Of a stretch of DNA of 38,989 nucleotides, positions 23,672 through 32,101 are shown in pieces (the first letter of the stretch is position 1; every line of letters starts with the position of its first letter). Source of the stretch: an uncultured Bacillaceae bacterium (GTDB lineage Bacteria > Bacillota > Bacilli > Bacillales > Alkalibacillaceae); NCBI GenBank assembly GCA_937983065.1, contig CALKAL010000018.1, positions 1 through 38,989 of the forward strand, in the 5' to 3' direction. A program made the position numbers and the translations under genes. The notes under the pieces are model-generated. The model saw nothing but the letters and a program-made list of their open reading frames with translations. It searched no databases and was not told where the DNA came from.

Positions 23672-23977
23672 ATGTCACTTTATGAAACGCACATCATTGA
23701 AGGTTTTTTGAAGGAGCATCCTGATGTAGAAGATTGCCAGGTCGTCGTCGTTCCTGATCCTAAGGTCGGCGAAGAACTGTTTGCTTGGATTATTCTTAAA
23801 GATAATAAACATCTAACAGAAGATATGATAAAGGACTATTTCAAAGGTAAGCTGTCACCATCAAAAATGCCAAGATATTTTCAATTCGTCGATGAATATC
23901 CGAGAACGACGAGTGGGAAAATCCAAAAGTTAAAATTAAAAGAAAATGCTGAACAACTAATAAATCGTAAAGGCTAG
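23672..23977 (+). CDS. Stand-alone AMP-binding C-terminal domain (truncated acyl-CoA synthetase)
   Basis: This 101-aa protein corresponds only to the C-terminal domain of AMP-forming acyl-CoA synthetases. It starts at the IIEGFLKEHPDVEDCQVV region and ends after PRTTSGKIQKLKLKE, which contains the lysine that catalyses adenylation. The large N-terminal domain, with the P-loop-like TSGTTG motif and acyl pocket, is absent. In B. subtilis the full-length synthetase yngI occupies this exact slot. Yet this is not an obvious ruin: AGAGGAGG precedes the ATG, the frame is clean, and spacing to both neighbours is tight. It is either a precise deletion product still translated, or a domain that works in trans. 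It cannot activate an acid alone. Confidence 0.85.
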   Translation: MSLYETHIIEGFLKEHPDVEDCQVVVVPDPKVGEELFAWIILKDNKHLTEDMIKDYFKGKLSPSKMPRYFQFVDEYPRTTSGKIQKLKLKENAEQLINRKG

Positions 23978-23987
23978 GGGAGATTTA

Positions 23988-25325
23988 ATGTTTCAGAAAA
24001 TTTTAATTGCTAATCGTGGTGAAATTGCAATTCGTATTATGAAAACGTGTCAAAAATTAAATATAAAAACTGTCGCCGTCTATTCGGATGCTGACAAGGC
24101 GGCTCCCCATGTGAAAGAAGCCGATGAAAGCTATTTTGTAGGTGGCAGCCGTGTAAATGAAAGCTATTTAAATATCGATAAAATAATTTCCGTCGCAAAG
24201 GAAACACAAGTTGATGCGATTCATCCAGGGTACGGCTTGTTAAGTGAGAACAGTCAATTTGCGAAACGATGTGAAGAAGAAGGGTTAACGTTTATCGGAC
24301 CTTCACCAACTGCGATTGAAAAAATGGGTAGCAAAATCGAAGCTCGTCAAACGATGGAAAAAGCGGGAATTCCTACGATTCCAGGAACGAGCACATCCGT
24401 CGATTCCGTTGACGAAGCCGTAAAGATTGCTAAAGAAATAGGTTATCCGGTTATGCTTAAGGCTTCCCACGGTGGTGGTGGAATCGGTATGCAAAGGGTT
24501 GATGACGAAGAGGCTTTAAAGAAAGCGTTTGAAAGCAACTCGAAACGGGCTGAGCAATTTTTTGGAACTGGAACGATGTTTTTAGAAAAAGTTATCGAAA
24601 ACGCCCATCATATCGAAATTCAAATTTTAGCAGATCACCACGGAAATACGGTCCATTTATTTGAACGAGAATGCTCGATTCAAAGAAGGCATCAAAAAAT
24701 TGTTGAGGAAGCGCCATCTCCATTATTAACGGAGGAAACTCGATTCAAAATGGGCGATATGGCTGTGAAGGCAGCTGAAGCGATTCATTATACGAACGCT
24801 GGAACGATTGAATTTTTAGTTGATGAAAAGCAAAACTTTTATTTTTTAGAGATGAATACAAGACTACAAGTTGAGCATCCCGTTACAGAAGAAATTACAG
24901 GAATTGACCTCGTCGAAGAGCAAATTAACATTGCTGCAGGTCAAAAATTACCTTTTAAACAAGAAGATTTAAGTATTGATGGCCATGCGATTGAAGTAAG
25001 AATATATGCAGAAGATCCAAATACCTTTTTCCCTTCGCCAGGCCAAATTACTGAATTACAATTACCGAGTGGAGATGGGATAAGACATGACATCGCGATT
25101 GAGAACAATATGACAGTCACCCCATTTTATGACCCGATGATTGGCAAACTAATCGTTAGAGGTTCAACACGTGAAGAGGCTATTAAAAAACTTAATCAAG
25201 CATTACTAGATTATGAGATTAAAGGGATAAAAACGAACATTCCATTATTACAAAGAATTGCAAGTCATGAAGCGTTCCATAAAGGGTTAACACGCACGTC
25301 ATTTATTACTGAACAGTTAAATTAA
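23988..25325 (+). CDS. yngH: Biotin carboxylase subunit (YngH-like acyl-CoA carboxylase)
   Basis: This 445-aa ATP-grasp enzyme carboxylates biotin on the carrier encoded next. It begins with the typical KILIANRGEIAIRIMKTC. The glycine-rich ATP loop is KASHGGGGIGMQ (around 158-169), followed by ECSIQRRHQKIVEEAPS and the metal/active-site stretch FLEMNTRLQVEHPVTEEI. It has the size of the carboxylase alone (AccC-like), with the biotin carrier on a separate gene, as in B. subtilis yngH/yngHB. With the carboxyltransferase at the end of the operon it should form 3-methylcrotonyl-CoA carboxylase or a related acyl-CoA carboxylase. It cannot be told from accC on motifs alone; the operon decides. Confidence 0.92.
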   Translation: MFQKILIANRGEIAIRIMKTCQKLNIKTVAVYSDADKAAPHVKEADESYFVGGSRVNESYLNIDKIISVAKETQVDAIHPGYGLLSENSQFAKRCEEEGLTFIGPSPTAIEKMGSKIEARQTMEKAGIPTIPGTSTSVDSVDEAVKIAKEIGYPVMLKASHGGGGIGMQRVDDEEALKKAFESNSKRAEQFFGTGTMFLEKVIENAHHIEIQILADHHGNTVHLFERECSIQRRHQKIVEEAPSPLLTEETRFKMGDMAVKAAEAIHYTNAGTIEFLVDEKQNFYFLEMNTRLQVEHPVTEEITGIDLVEEQINIAAGQKLPFKQEDLSIDGHAIEVRIYAEDPNTFFPSPGQITELQLPSGDGIRHDIAIENNMTVTPFYDPMIGKLIVRGSTREEAIKKLNQALLDYEIKGIKTNIPLLQRIASHEAFHKGLTRTSFITEQLN

Positions 25326-25341
25326 AAGGAGGATACGAAAA

Positions 25342-25554
25342 ATGAAAAACGTATTAGCGAATATGGCAGGTAACGTATGGAAAATTGTTGTGAAGGAAGG
25401 TGATCAAGTTACTGCAGGTGATGATGTCGTCATTTTAGAATCGATGAAGATGGAAATTCCTATTTCAGCTGAAACATCAGGTACGGTAAAAGAACTTAAG
25501 GTGGCTGAAGGAGATTTCGTTAACGAAGGCGATGTTTTATTAGTCATTGAATAA
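25342..25554 (+). CDS. yngHB: Biotin carboxyl carrier protein (biotin/lipoyl attachment domain)
   Basis: This 70-aa protein is a bare biotinyl domain. The lysine for biotin attachment is K36 in ILESMKMEIPI, flanked by the mirror-image half repeats MAGNVWKIVVKEGDQV and TSGTVKELKVAEGDFV. It shuttles carboxyl groups between the biotin carboxylase upstream and the carboxyltransferase downstream. AAAGGAGG precedes the ATG. In B. subtilis the equivalent small gene is yngHB, in the same position. Confidence 0.93.
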   Translation: MKNVLANMAGNVWKIVVKEGDQVTAGDDVVILESMKMEIPISAETSGTVKELKVAEGDFVNEGDVLLVIE

Positions 25555-25576
25555 TGGTTCAAAGGAGTTTTAACTT

Positions 25577-26476
25577 ATGTCATTTCCTAAACGAGTCACG
25601 ATTAAAGAAGTAGGACCTAGAGATGGCTTACAAAATGAGAAACTATTTTTACCGACAGAAAAAAAGATTGAATGGATTAATCAATTATCGAAAAGTGGAC
25701 TGAAATATATTGAAATTACATCCTTCGTTCATCCGAAGTGGATCCCACAATTAAAAGATGCAAAAGAGGTTGCTCAATCGATTGAGCGAAACGAAGATGT
25801 GACGTATGCTGCGCTTGTACCGAACATGAAAGGGTTAGAAAATGCCCTCGAAGCTAATTTAGACGAAGTATCCGTTTTCATGTCAGCTAGTGAGTCACAT
25901 AATAAGAAAAACATAAATAAATCGATTCAAGAAACGTACCCCGTGTTAAAAGAGGTCGTTGAAGAAGCAAAAAAAGCAGGCAAATCTGTTCGAGGCTACG
26001 TTTCAACGGTATTTGGTTGTCCACATGAAGGAAAAATGGATGAAGATCAAGTGATTGATGTCTGTATGAACTTATTCGATATGGGAATCGACGAATTATC
26101 ATTAGGTGATACGATCGGTGTTGCTAATCCAGTTCAGGTCGAAGCCTTTTTAAATAAAATTTCTAACTACTTTCCAAAAGAAAAACTTGCTCTCCATTTT
26201 CACGACACACGTGGAATGGCTTTAGCAAATACACTTGTCGCCTTAAAGCAAGGGTATACGATTTTTGACAGTTCCCTCGGTGGTTTAGGTGGCTGTCCTT
26301 ATGCAAAAGGCGCAACAGGAAACGTCGCTACCGATGATTTAGTTCATATGCTCCATGAAATGAATATTGAAACAGGAATTCAACTAGAACAATTACTTGA
26401 AGCAGGACAATTTATTCAGGCGGAACTCGGAAAAATGTTATCTAGTAAACAGATGACGATTTATTCTAAAAAATAA
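25577..26476 (+). CDS. yngG: Hydroxymethylglutaryl-CoA lyase
   Basis: HMG-CoA lyase splits HMG-CoA into acetyl-CoA and acetoacetate, the last step of leucine breakdown. The 299-aa TIM-barrel protein has the catalytic strand KEVGPRDGLQNE (residues 9-20), metal-ligand motif HFHDTRGMALAN and the cysteine loop GGLGGCPYAKGATGN. The family's usual length is about 300. AAGGAG precedes the ATG. Its presence is the best evidence that the operon handles leucine-type methylcrotonyl/methylglutaconyl intermediates and not straight-chain fatty acids. Confidence 0.96.
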   Translation: MSFPKRVTIKEVGPRDGLQNEKLFLPTEKKIEWINQLSKSGLKYIEITSFVHPKWIPQLKDAKEVAQSIERNEDVTYAALVPNMKGLENALEANLDEVSVFMSASESHNKKNINKSIQETYPVLKEVVEEAKKAGKSVRGYVSTVFGCPHEGKMDEDQVIDVCMNLFDMGIDELSLGDTIGVANPVQVEAFLNKISNYFPKEKLALHFHDTRGMALANTLVALKQGYTIFDSSLGGLGGCPYAKGATGNVATDDLVHMLHEMNIETGIQLEQLLEAGQFIQAELGKMLSSKQMTIYSKK

Positions 26477-26489
26477 AGGGTTGAGAACT

Positions 26490-27269
26490 ATGAATACTGT
26501 CACTTTTTCAATAAAAGATTCGTTCATTGGGATTATTAAACTGAACCGCCCAGATGCACGAAATGCCATGTCAAAACAGCTTCTTCAAGATTTTCATTTA
26601 GCCCTTGATGAAGTTGAAAAAAATAAAAATTTAAGAGTACTTATAATAACTGGTGAAGGTGAAAAAGCATTCTGTGCAGGTGCCGACTTGAAAGAAAGGG
26701 CAGGAATGAATGACGCTGAAACGATTGAAGCAGTCGGTGAAATCGGTGCAGTCATTAATCGGGTTGATGATTTAACGATTCCAACTATTGCAGCGATTAA
26801 CGGAGCTGCTTTCGGTGGGGGATTAGAGCTATCTTTAGCTTGCGATATTCGGATAGCAACTGACGAAGCAAAAATGGGTTTAACTGAGACGGCATTAGGC
26901 ATCATTCCAGGCGCTGGTGGTACACAACGATTGCCACGCTTAATCGGTTTAGCTAAGGCGACGTATTATATTTTAACGGCGAAACGTTTTGACAGTTTTG
27001 AAGGAAAAGAAATTGGACTCATTCAGGAAATCGTTCCATTTAACGAATTAATGAATGAAGCATTAGCTATAGCGAAACAAATTTCAAATAACGGTCCAAT
27101 CGGTGTGAAAAGTGCTAAAAAAGCGATAAAAGAAGGGATACGCCATGATTTAAAAACAGGGTTGGCAATCGAGCGTAAAAATTATTTATACACCCTTCCA
27201 ACAGAAGATCGTAAAGAAGGATTACTCGCTTTTAAGGAAAAAAGAAAACCAAATTATAAGGGACGTTAG
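26490..27269 (+). CDS. yngF: Enoyl-CoA hydratase/isomerase, probably methylglutaconyl-CoA hydratase
   Basis: This 259-aa crotonase-fold enzyme has the oxyanion-hole segment AFCAGADLKE and the loop NGAAFGGGLELSLACDIRIA. The second catalytic region MGLTETALGIIPGAGG supplies a glutamate. By operon logic it hydrates 3-methylglutaconyl-CoA to HMG-CoA, the substrate of the lyase encoded just upstream. ATG 26,490 is preferred to the in-frame TTG 26,481, because AAAGGG lies 9 nt before the ATG but directly abuts the TTG. Sequence alone cannot exclude a general enoyl-CoA hydratase. Confidence 0.92.
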   Translation: MNTVTFSIKDSFIGIIKLNRPDARNAMSKQLLQDFHLALDEVEKNKNLRVLIITGEGEKAFCAGADLKERAGMNDAETIEAVGEIGAVINRVDDLTIPTIAAINGAAFGGGLELSLACDIRIATDEAKMGLTETALGIIPGAGGTQRLPRLIGLAKATYYILTAKRFDSFEGKEIGLIQEIVPFNELMNEALAIAKQISNNGPIGVKSAKKAIKEGIRHDLKTGLAIERKNYLYTLPTEDRKEGLLAFKEKRKPNYKGR

Positions 27270-27287
27270 AAAGGGTGATTGGAAAAG

Positions 27288-28820
27288 ATGAGTCGTAAAC
27301 ATTCGACATATGAAGAGCTTGTTAATCGAATTAAAACAGGCGGTGCAGAAAAATACCACGAAAGAAACGCCGAAAAAGGAAAAATGTTTGTTCGCGATCG
27401 TTTAAAACAGCTTTTAGACGATGATTTAAATATTGAAGATGCATTTTTCGCAAATTGTATCGATGAATCATTACCCGCTGATGGGGTCGTCACTGGAATT
27501 GGTAAAATAAATGGTGAAACAGTTTGTGTGATGGCAAATGATTCAACCGTTAAAGCAGGATCTTGGGGTAAACGAACAGTCGAAAAAATTATCCGCATTC
27601 AAGAAACAGCGATGAAATTAGAAGTGCCGATGCTTTATTTAGTCGACTCAGCCGGTGCACGAATTACAGATCAAATTGAAATGTTTCCGAATCGTAGAGG
27701 AGCAGGGCGGATTTTTTACAATCAAGTGAAAATGAGTGGACGTGTTCCACAAGTATGTTTATTATTCGGCCCTTCTGCAGCTGGAGGAGCTTATATTCCT
27801 GCATTTTGTGACATCGTCGTTATGGTTGATGGAAATGCATCGATGTATTTAGGTTCACCTCGAATGGCTGAAAAAGTCATTGGTGAGAAAGTGAGCCTTG
27901 AAGAAATGGGTGGAGCAAGGATGCATTGTACTGTTTCTGGTGTCGGTGATGTTTTAGCAGCCAATGAAGAAGAGGCGATTGAATATGTACAAAAATATTT
28001 AACGTATTTCCCATCAAACTTCAGAAGCAAGCCAGAAGTAGTAGATGGTAAAGAGCCAGCCACCTTTGAGAAAACGGTAGAGGAGCTGATTCCAGAAAAT
28101 CAAAACGCTCCCTTTGACATGTACGATTTAATCAATCGTTTGATTGACGAGGATAGCTTTTGCGAAGTGAAAAGAGAGTTTGCTAAAGAGCTTATCACTG
28201 GACTTGCTCGAATTGATGGACAATCTGTCGGAATTATTGCGAACCAACCACGTTTTAAAGGGGGCGTTTTATTCCACGATTCGGCAGATAAAGCTGCAAA
28301 ATTCATTCAGCTATGTGATGCATTTCATATTCCGTTAGTTTTCTTAGCTGATATTCCAGGATTCATGATTGGTACTGCGGTTGAACGGGCAGGTATTATC
28401 CGTCACGGTGCGAAAATGATATCAGCAATGAGTGAAGCAACGGTGCCTAAAATCTCAGTTATTGTTCGTAAAGCATATGGGGCAGGCCTTTATGCGATGG
28501 CTGGTCCTGCATTCGAACCAGATGCAACGATTGCACTACCTACAGCTCAAATTGCAGTTATGGGTCCTGAAGCCGCGGTAAATGCCGTTTATGCTAATAA
28601 AATAGCCGAGCTTCCAGAAGAAGAACGTCCAGATTTTATTAAACAAAAGCAAGAAGAGTATAAAGAAGATATAGATATTTACCGTTTAGCATCTGAAATG
28701 GTTATTGATGATATCGTTCAGCCAAATGATCTGCGGGATGCTTTAAAAAATCGTTTAAACGCATATAAAACTAAAAATTTAACTTTTACAGAAAGAAAAC
28801 ACGGTGTTTATCCTGTTTAA
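27288..28820 (+). CDS. yngE: Acyl-CoA carboxylase carboxyltransferase subunit
   Basis: This 510-aa carboxyltransferase (beta subunit) combines both crotonase-like halves in one chain. Features are FGPSAAGGAYIPAFCD with MYLGSPRMAEKVIGE in the first half, and DIPGFMIGTAVERAGIIRHGAKM with KAYGAGLYAMAG in the second. With the biotin carboxylase and carrier genes of the same operon it should carboxylate 3-methylcrotonyl-CoA; propionyl-CoA is an alternative that motifs do not exclude. The start is ambiguous: TTG 27,279 lies 1-3 nt from AAAGGGTG, ATG 27,288 about 10 nt away; the ATG is chosen. A terminator closes the operon. Confidence 0.94.
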   Translation: MSRKHSTYEELVNRIKTGGAEKYHERNAEKGKMFVRDRLKQLLDDDLNIEDAFFANCIDESLPADGVVTGIGKINGETVCVMANDSTVKAGSWGKRTVEKIIRIQETAMKLEVPMLYLVDSAGARITDQIEMFPNRRGAGRIFYNQVKMSGRVPQVCLLFGPSAAGGAYIPAFCDIVVMVDGNASMYLGSPRMAEKVIGEKVSLEEMGGARMHCTVSGVGDVLAANEEEAIEYVQKYLTYFPSNFRSKPEVVDGKEPATFEKTVEELIPENQNAPFDMYDLINRLIDEDSFCEVKREFAKELITGLARIDGQSVGIIANQPRFKGGVLFHDSADKAAKFIQLCDAFHIPLVFLADIPGFMIGTAVERAGIIRHGAKMISAMSEATVPKISVIVRKAYGAGLYAMAGPAFEPDATIALPTAQIAVMGPEAAVNAVYANKIAELPEEERPDFIKQKQEEYKEDIDIYRLASEMVIDDIVQPNDLRDALKNRLNAYKTKNLTFTERKHGVYPV

Positions 28821-28828
28821 ACGTACTT

Positions 28829-28859
28829 AACCTCTCATCAAAATTAGTGAGAGGTTTTT
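28829..28859 (+). terminator. Terminator of the acyl-CoA operon
   Basis: AACCTCTCA (28,829-28,837) pairs perfectly with TGAGAGGTT (28,848-28,856), followed by T. Confidence 0.88.
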
Positions 28860-28919
28860 GTATGTTTTAAATAAAGATGCAAAAGATAAGGTGCATATGA
28901 TAAACGTAGGTGATAAGAA

Positions 28920-30170
28920 ATGAATAAAACGATTCCTTATAATAGCCGTATGGATGAAAGCTTAGAAATCTTATTAGAAGGTTATTTATTTATTAAAAAT
29001 AGAAAAGAGAAGCTTCAAGCAGACATTTTCCATACCCGAGTGATGGGAAAGAAAGTTGTTTGTATGACTGGAGAAGCTGGTGCAAAACTATTTTATAATA
29101 ACGAGTTATTTAAACGGCAAGGAGCTGCACCTTATCGCATCCAACAGTCTTTATTCGGTGTGAATGCTATCCAAACGATGGACGGCACAGCCCACCAGCA
29201 TCGGAAAAAATTATTTATGTCATTTATGAATGAGAAAAAAATAGATGAATTAATAAATTTAACGAGAAAACATTGGCTCGATCATATGAATAAAGTGCAA
29301 TCTTTAAAACAGATTCGACTATTTGATGAAGCGCAACAAATTTTGTGTAAAGCTGCTTGTGAATGGGCTAATGTACCGCTAATTGATGAGGAAATTAAAG
29401 AGCGGGCGAATGATTTTGGGAAAATGGTCGATGCATTCGGTGCAGTTGGTCTGAGACATTGGCAAGGAAGAACAGCAAGAAATCGAGCAGAAGAGTGGAT
29501 AATGTCTATCGTCGAACAAGTTAGAAATGGTGAATTAAATGTACCGAAACATTCATTCCTTTATCTATTTTCATTCCATAAAGATCATACAAATCAATTA
29601 CTCAATATAAGGATGGTAGCTACAGAAATTATTAATATATTAAGGCCGATTGTTGCCATTGCGACATACATTACATTTAGTGCGCTTGCCTTACATCAAT
29701 ATCCTGAAAATGTAGAACGAATAAAAAAGAGTCAAACTTATTTACATATGTTTGTTCAAGAAGTGAGACGTTATTATCCCTTTGGTCCGTATTTAGGGGC
29801 AATCGTTAAAAATAAATTTATGTATGAAGATATAATTTTCAAACGTGGTCAGCTCGTTTTATTGGATTTGTACGGTACAAATCATGATGAACGGATTTGG
29901 AGTCAACCTAAAAGCTTTAATCCAGAACGTTTTGAAAACTGGACAGATAATCATTATGAGCTCATTCCACAAGGTGGTGGCACATACGATAGCCATCATC
30001 GTTGCGCAGGTGAACAAGTGACGATTGAAGTGATGAAAACAGCTACAGAATTACTCGTCAATAAAATGACTTATACCGTAGCCGATCAAGATTTAAGCTT
30101 TAGTTTAAGACGGATGCCAACATTACCAGAGGATCGATTTATTGTTGAAAAAATAGACGTTAAACATTAA
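28920..30170 (+). CDS. cypC: Cytochrome P450 fatty-acid peroxygenase, CYP152 type
   Basis: CYP152 enzymes hydroxylate or decarboxylate long-chain fatty acids using hydrogen peroxide, without a reductase. At 416 aa this is the family length. The heme ligand is C362 in HHRCAGEQVTIEVMK, preceded by QGGGTYDS. The I-helix lacks the acid-alcohol pair of normal P450s and has R242-P243 (NILRPIVAI), the hallmark of B. subtilis P450BSbeta (YbdT/CypC), where that arginine binds the substrate carboxylate. The glutamate of the ExxR motif is replaced as a unit by QEVRRYYPFGP. AGGTGATAAG precedes the ATG. It is a single gene with its own terminator. Confidence 0.94.
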   Translation: MNKTIPYNSRMDESLEILLEGYLFIKNRKEKLQADIFHTRVMGKKVVCMTGEAGAKLFYNNELFKRQGAAPYRIQQSLFGVNAIQTMDGTAHQHRKKLFMSFMNEKKIDELINLTRKHWLDHMNKVQSLKQIRLFDEAQQILCKAACEWANVPLIDEEIKERANDFGKMVDAFGAVGLRHWQGRTARNRAEEWIMSIVEQVRNGELNVPKHSFLYLFSFHKDHTNQLLNIRMVATEIINILRPIVAIATYITFSALALHQYPENVERIKKSQTYLHMFVQEVRRYYPFGPYLGAIVKNKFMYEDIIFKRGQLVLLDLYGTNHDERIWSQPKSFNPERFENWTDNHYELIPQGGGTYDSHHRCAGEQVTIEVMKTATELLVNKMTYTVADQDLSFSLRRMPTLPEDRFIVEKIDVKH

Positions 30171-30181
30171 ATGATAAATGA

Positions 30182-30213
30182 AAGAATCTCAAAAAATTGA
30201 GGTTCTTTTTTTA
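30182..30213 (+). terminator. Terminator after the P450 gene
   Basis: AAAGAATCTCAA (30,182-30,193) pairs with TTGAGGTTCTTT (30,198-30,209; one G-T pair) and ends in a run of T. Confidence 0.88.
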
Positions 30214-30299
30214 AAGCTTGTCACTCATGATATAATTATTTAATAAGAAAGTTAATTTTTTTCAGATAATAGAGATGACAAAGTGGAGGGGGAAACGGA

Positions 30300-31985
30300 A
30301 TGGCGTATGATGCTATTGTCGTCGGTGCTGGACTTGCTGGATTAGTTGCAACGACGGAAATTGCGGATAAAGGTAAGCGCGTTTTGCTGCTTGATCAAGA
30401 ACCTGAAAGCTCTTTAGGTGGTCAAGCGTGGTGGTCCTTTGGTGGCCTATTTTTAGTCGATTCTAAAGAACAAAGAAGAGTGGGGGTAAAAGATTCCTAC
30501 GAGCTTGCAAGACAAGATTGGTTCGGCTCTGCGCAGTTTGACCGTTTAGATGATGAAGATTATTGGGCAAAACAATGGGCTGAGAGCTATTTGAAATTTG
30601 CGACTTACGAAAAAAGAGATTGGTTAAGAAGCCTCGGAATACGCTTCTTTCCTGTTGTAGGTTGGGCGGAGCGAGGGGGAAGCTTAGCAGATAATCATGG
30701 CAATTCTGTTCCTCGATTTCATATTGTTTGGGGAACAGGACCAGCAATCGTTCAAACGTTTGAAAAGAAATTAAGATTACATATAGAAAAAGGAACTATT
30801 ACTTATTTACCGAGACATCGAGTAGACGAACTCATCGTAGAAGAGGATGCGGTTGTAGGTGTTCGAGGTTCAATTTTAGAACCGAGTGATGTTAAACGTG
30901 GTGAAAAAAGTTCCCGCGTCGTTATTGGTGATTTTGAATATTCTGGTGAGCATATCGTCGTATCAAGTGGGGGAATTGGAGCTAACTTCGATTTAATTCG
31001 AAAAAATTGGCCAGATCGCCTAGGAAATCCGCCGCAACGGATGATTTCGGGGGTACCAGACCATGTTGACGGCCGAATGCTAGAAATAAGTGAAAAAGCA
31101 GGTGGCAGAATCGTTAACCGGGATCGAATGTGGCATTATACGGAAGGAATAAAAAACTGGAATCCAATATGGACTGATCATGGTATTCGTATATTACCAG
31201 GCCCTTCATCGATTTGGATTGATGCTACAGGGAATCGATTTCACGCTCCGAATTTCCCAGGCTTTGATACGTTAAGCACATTAGAAGCGATTATGAAGAC
31301 GGGATACGATTATTCGTGGTTTATTTTAACGCAAAAAATTGTTGAAAAAGAATTCGCTTTATCAGGCTCCGAACAAAATCCTGATTTAACAGGTAAAAGC
31401 TTTCGAAAACTACTTGAAAGATTAAAAAGTGGGGCACCAGGACCTGTTCAAGCCTTTCTCGATCACGGTGACGATTTTATTATTGCGAATGATTTAAATG
31501 AACTCGTTAGTAAAATGAATCAATTAGTAGGAGATAATCTATTAAACGTTGAACATATTCGGACACAAATTGAAGCACGAGATCGGGAGTTAGATAATAA
31601 GTTTTCTAAAGACTTACAAGTAACCGCCCTAAGAGGATCCCGCTTCTATCGAGGTGATAAACTCGTACGTACAGCGAAGCCGCATAAAATATTAGATTCG
31701 AAAAATGGCCCATTAATTGCTGTTAGACTAAATATTATTAGTCGAAAAACGTTAGGCGGTTTACAAACGGATTTAAATGGTCGAGTACTAGGAGTAGACG
31801 GCGACCCGATTAAAGGGTTGTATGCAGCTGGAGAAGTTTCAGGCTTCGGTGGGGGAGGTATTCACGGCTACCGAGCATTAGAAGGAACATTTTTAGGCGG
31901 TTGTCTTTTTTCCGGCCGTCAAGTTGGACAGTTTATTGCGAGTGGAAAAACAGAAGTAGAGCATAAAAGTATTATGTTAACTTAG
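30300..31985 (+). CDS. FAD-binding dehydrogenase (FAD_binding_2, ketosteroid-dehydrogenase-like)
   Basis: This 561-aa flavoprotein has the N-terminal dinucleotide fold IVVGAGLAGLVATTEIADKG (6-25) and the flavin-contact stretch SSLGGQAWWSFGGLFLVDS. The C-terminal flavin segment is GLYAAGEVSGFGGGGIHGYR, followed by LEGTFLGGCLFSGRQVGQF. These place it in the fumarate-reductase/3-ketosteroid-1-dehydrogenase superfamily, in a group of roughly 550-aa proteins whose substrates are unknown. No signal peptide or heme site is seen, so it is probably cytosolic. GGAGGGGG precedes the ATG. It follows the P450 gene but has a terminator between, so co-transcription is unlikely. Confidence 0.88.
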   Translation: MAYDAIVVGAGLAGLVATTEIADKGKRVLLLDQEPESSLGGQAWWSFGGLFLVDSKEQRRVGVKDSYELARQDWFGSAQFDRLDDEDYWAKQWAESYLKFATYEKRDWLRSLGIRFFPVVGWAERGGSLADNHGNSVPRFHIVWGTGPAIVQTFEKKLRLHIEKGTITYLPRHRVDELIVEEDAVVGVRGSILEPSDVKRGEKSSRVVIGDFEYSGEHIVVSSGGIGANFDLIRKNWPDRLGNPPQRMISGVPDHVDGRMLEISEKAGGRIVNRDRMWHYTEGIKNWNPIWTDHGIRILPGPSSIWIDATGNRFHAPNFPGFDTLSTLEAIMKTGYDYSWFILTQKIVEKEFALSGSEQNPDLTGKSFRKLLERLKSGAPGPVQAFLDHGDDFIIANDLNELVSKMNQLVGDNLLNVEHIRTQIEARDRELDNKFSKDLQVTALRGSRFYRGDKLVRTAKPHKILDSKNGPLIAVRLNIISRKTLGGLQTDLNGRVLGVDGDPIKGLYAAGEVSGFGGGGIHGYRALEGTFLGGCLFSGRQVGQFIASGKTEVEHKSIMLT

Positions 31986-32054
31986 CGGATATTCTTTGAA
32001 TAATTTTCGATTTGGAAATCAATATAACATGGATGATAGAGATTTGTTTAAAAT

Positions 32055-32092
32055 TCCCCCAAAAGTAGAGTGAGCTTCTATCTTTTGGGGGA
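32055..32092. terminator. Hairpin between convergent FAD dehydrogenase and acyl-CoA synthetase genes
   Basis: TCCCCCAAAAGTAGA (32,055-32,069) pairs with 32,077-32,092 except for one bulged base. The stem is strong, but neither side has a clear T-run, so terminator strength is uncertain. Confidence 0.6.
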
Positions 32093-32101
32093 GATGAATG
32101 A

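Noticed and set aside
26594..26905. 103-codon minus-strand frame in the enoyl-CoA hydratase gene (and a similar one at 27,266-27,598)
   Set aside because: Shadow frames of conserved enzymes, without ribosome sites.
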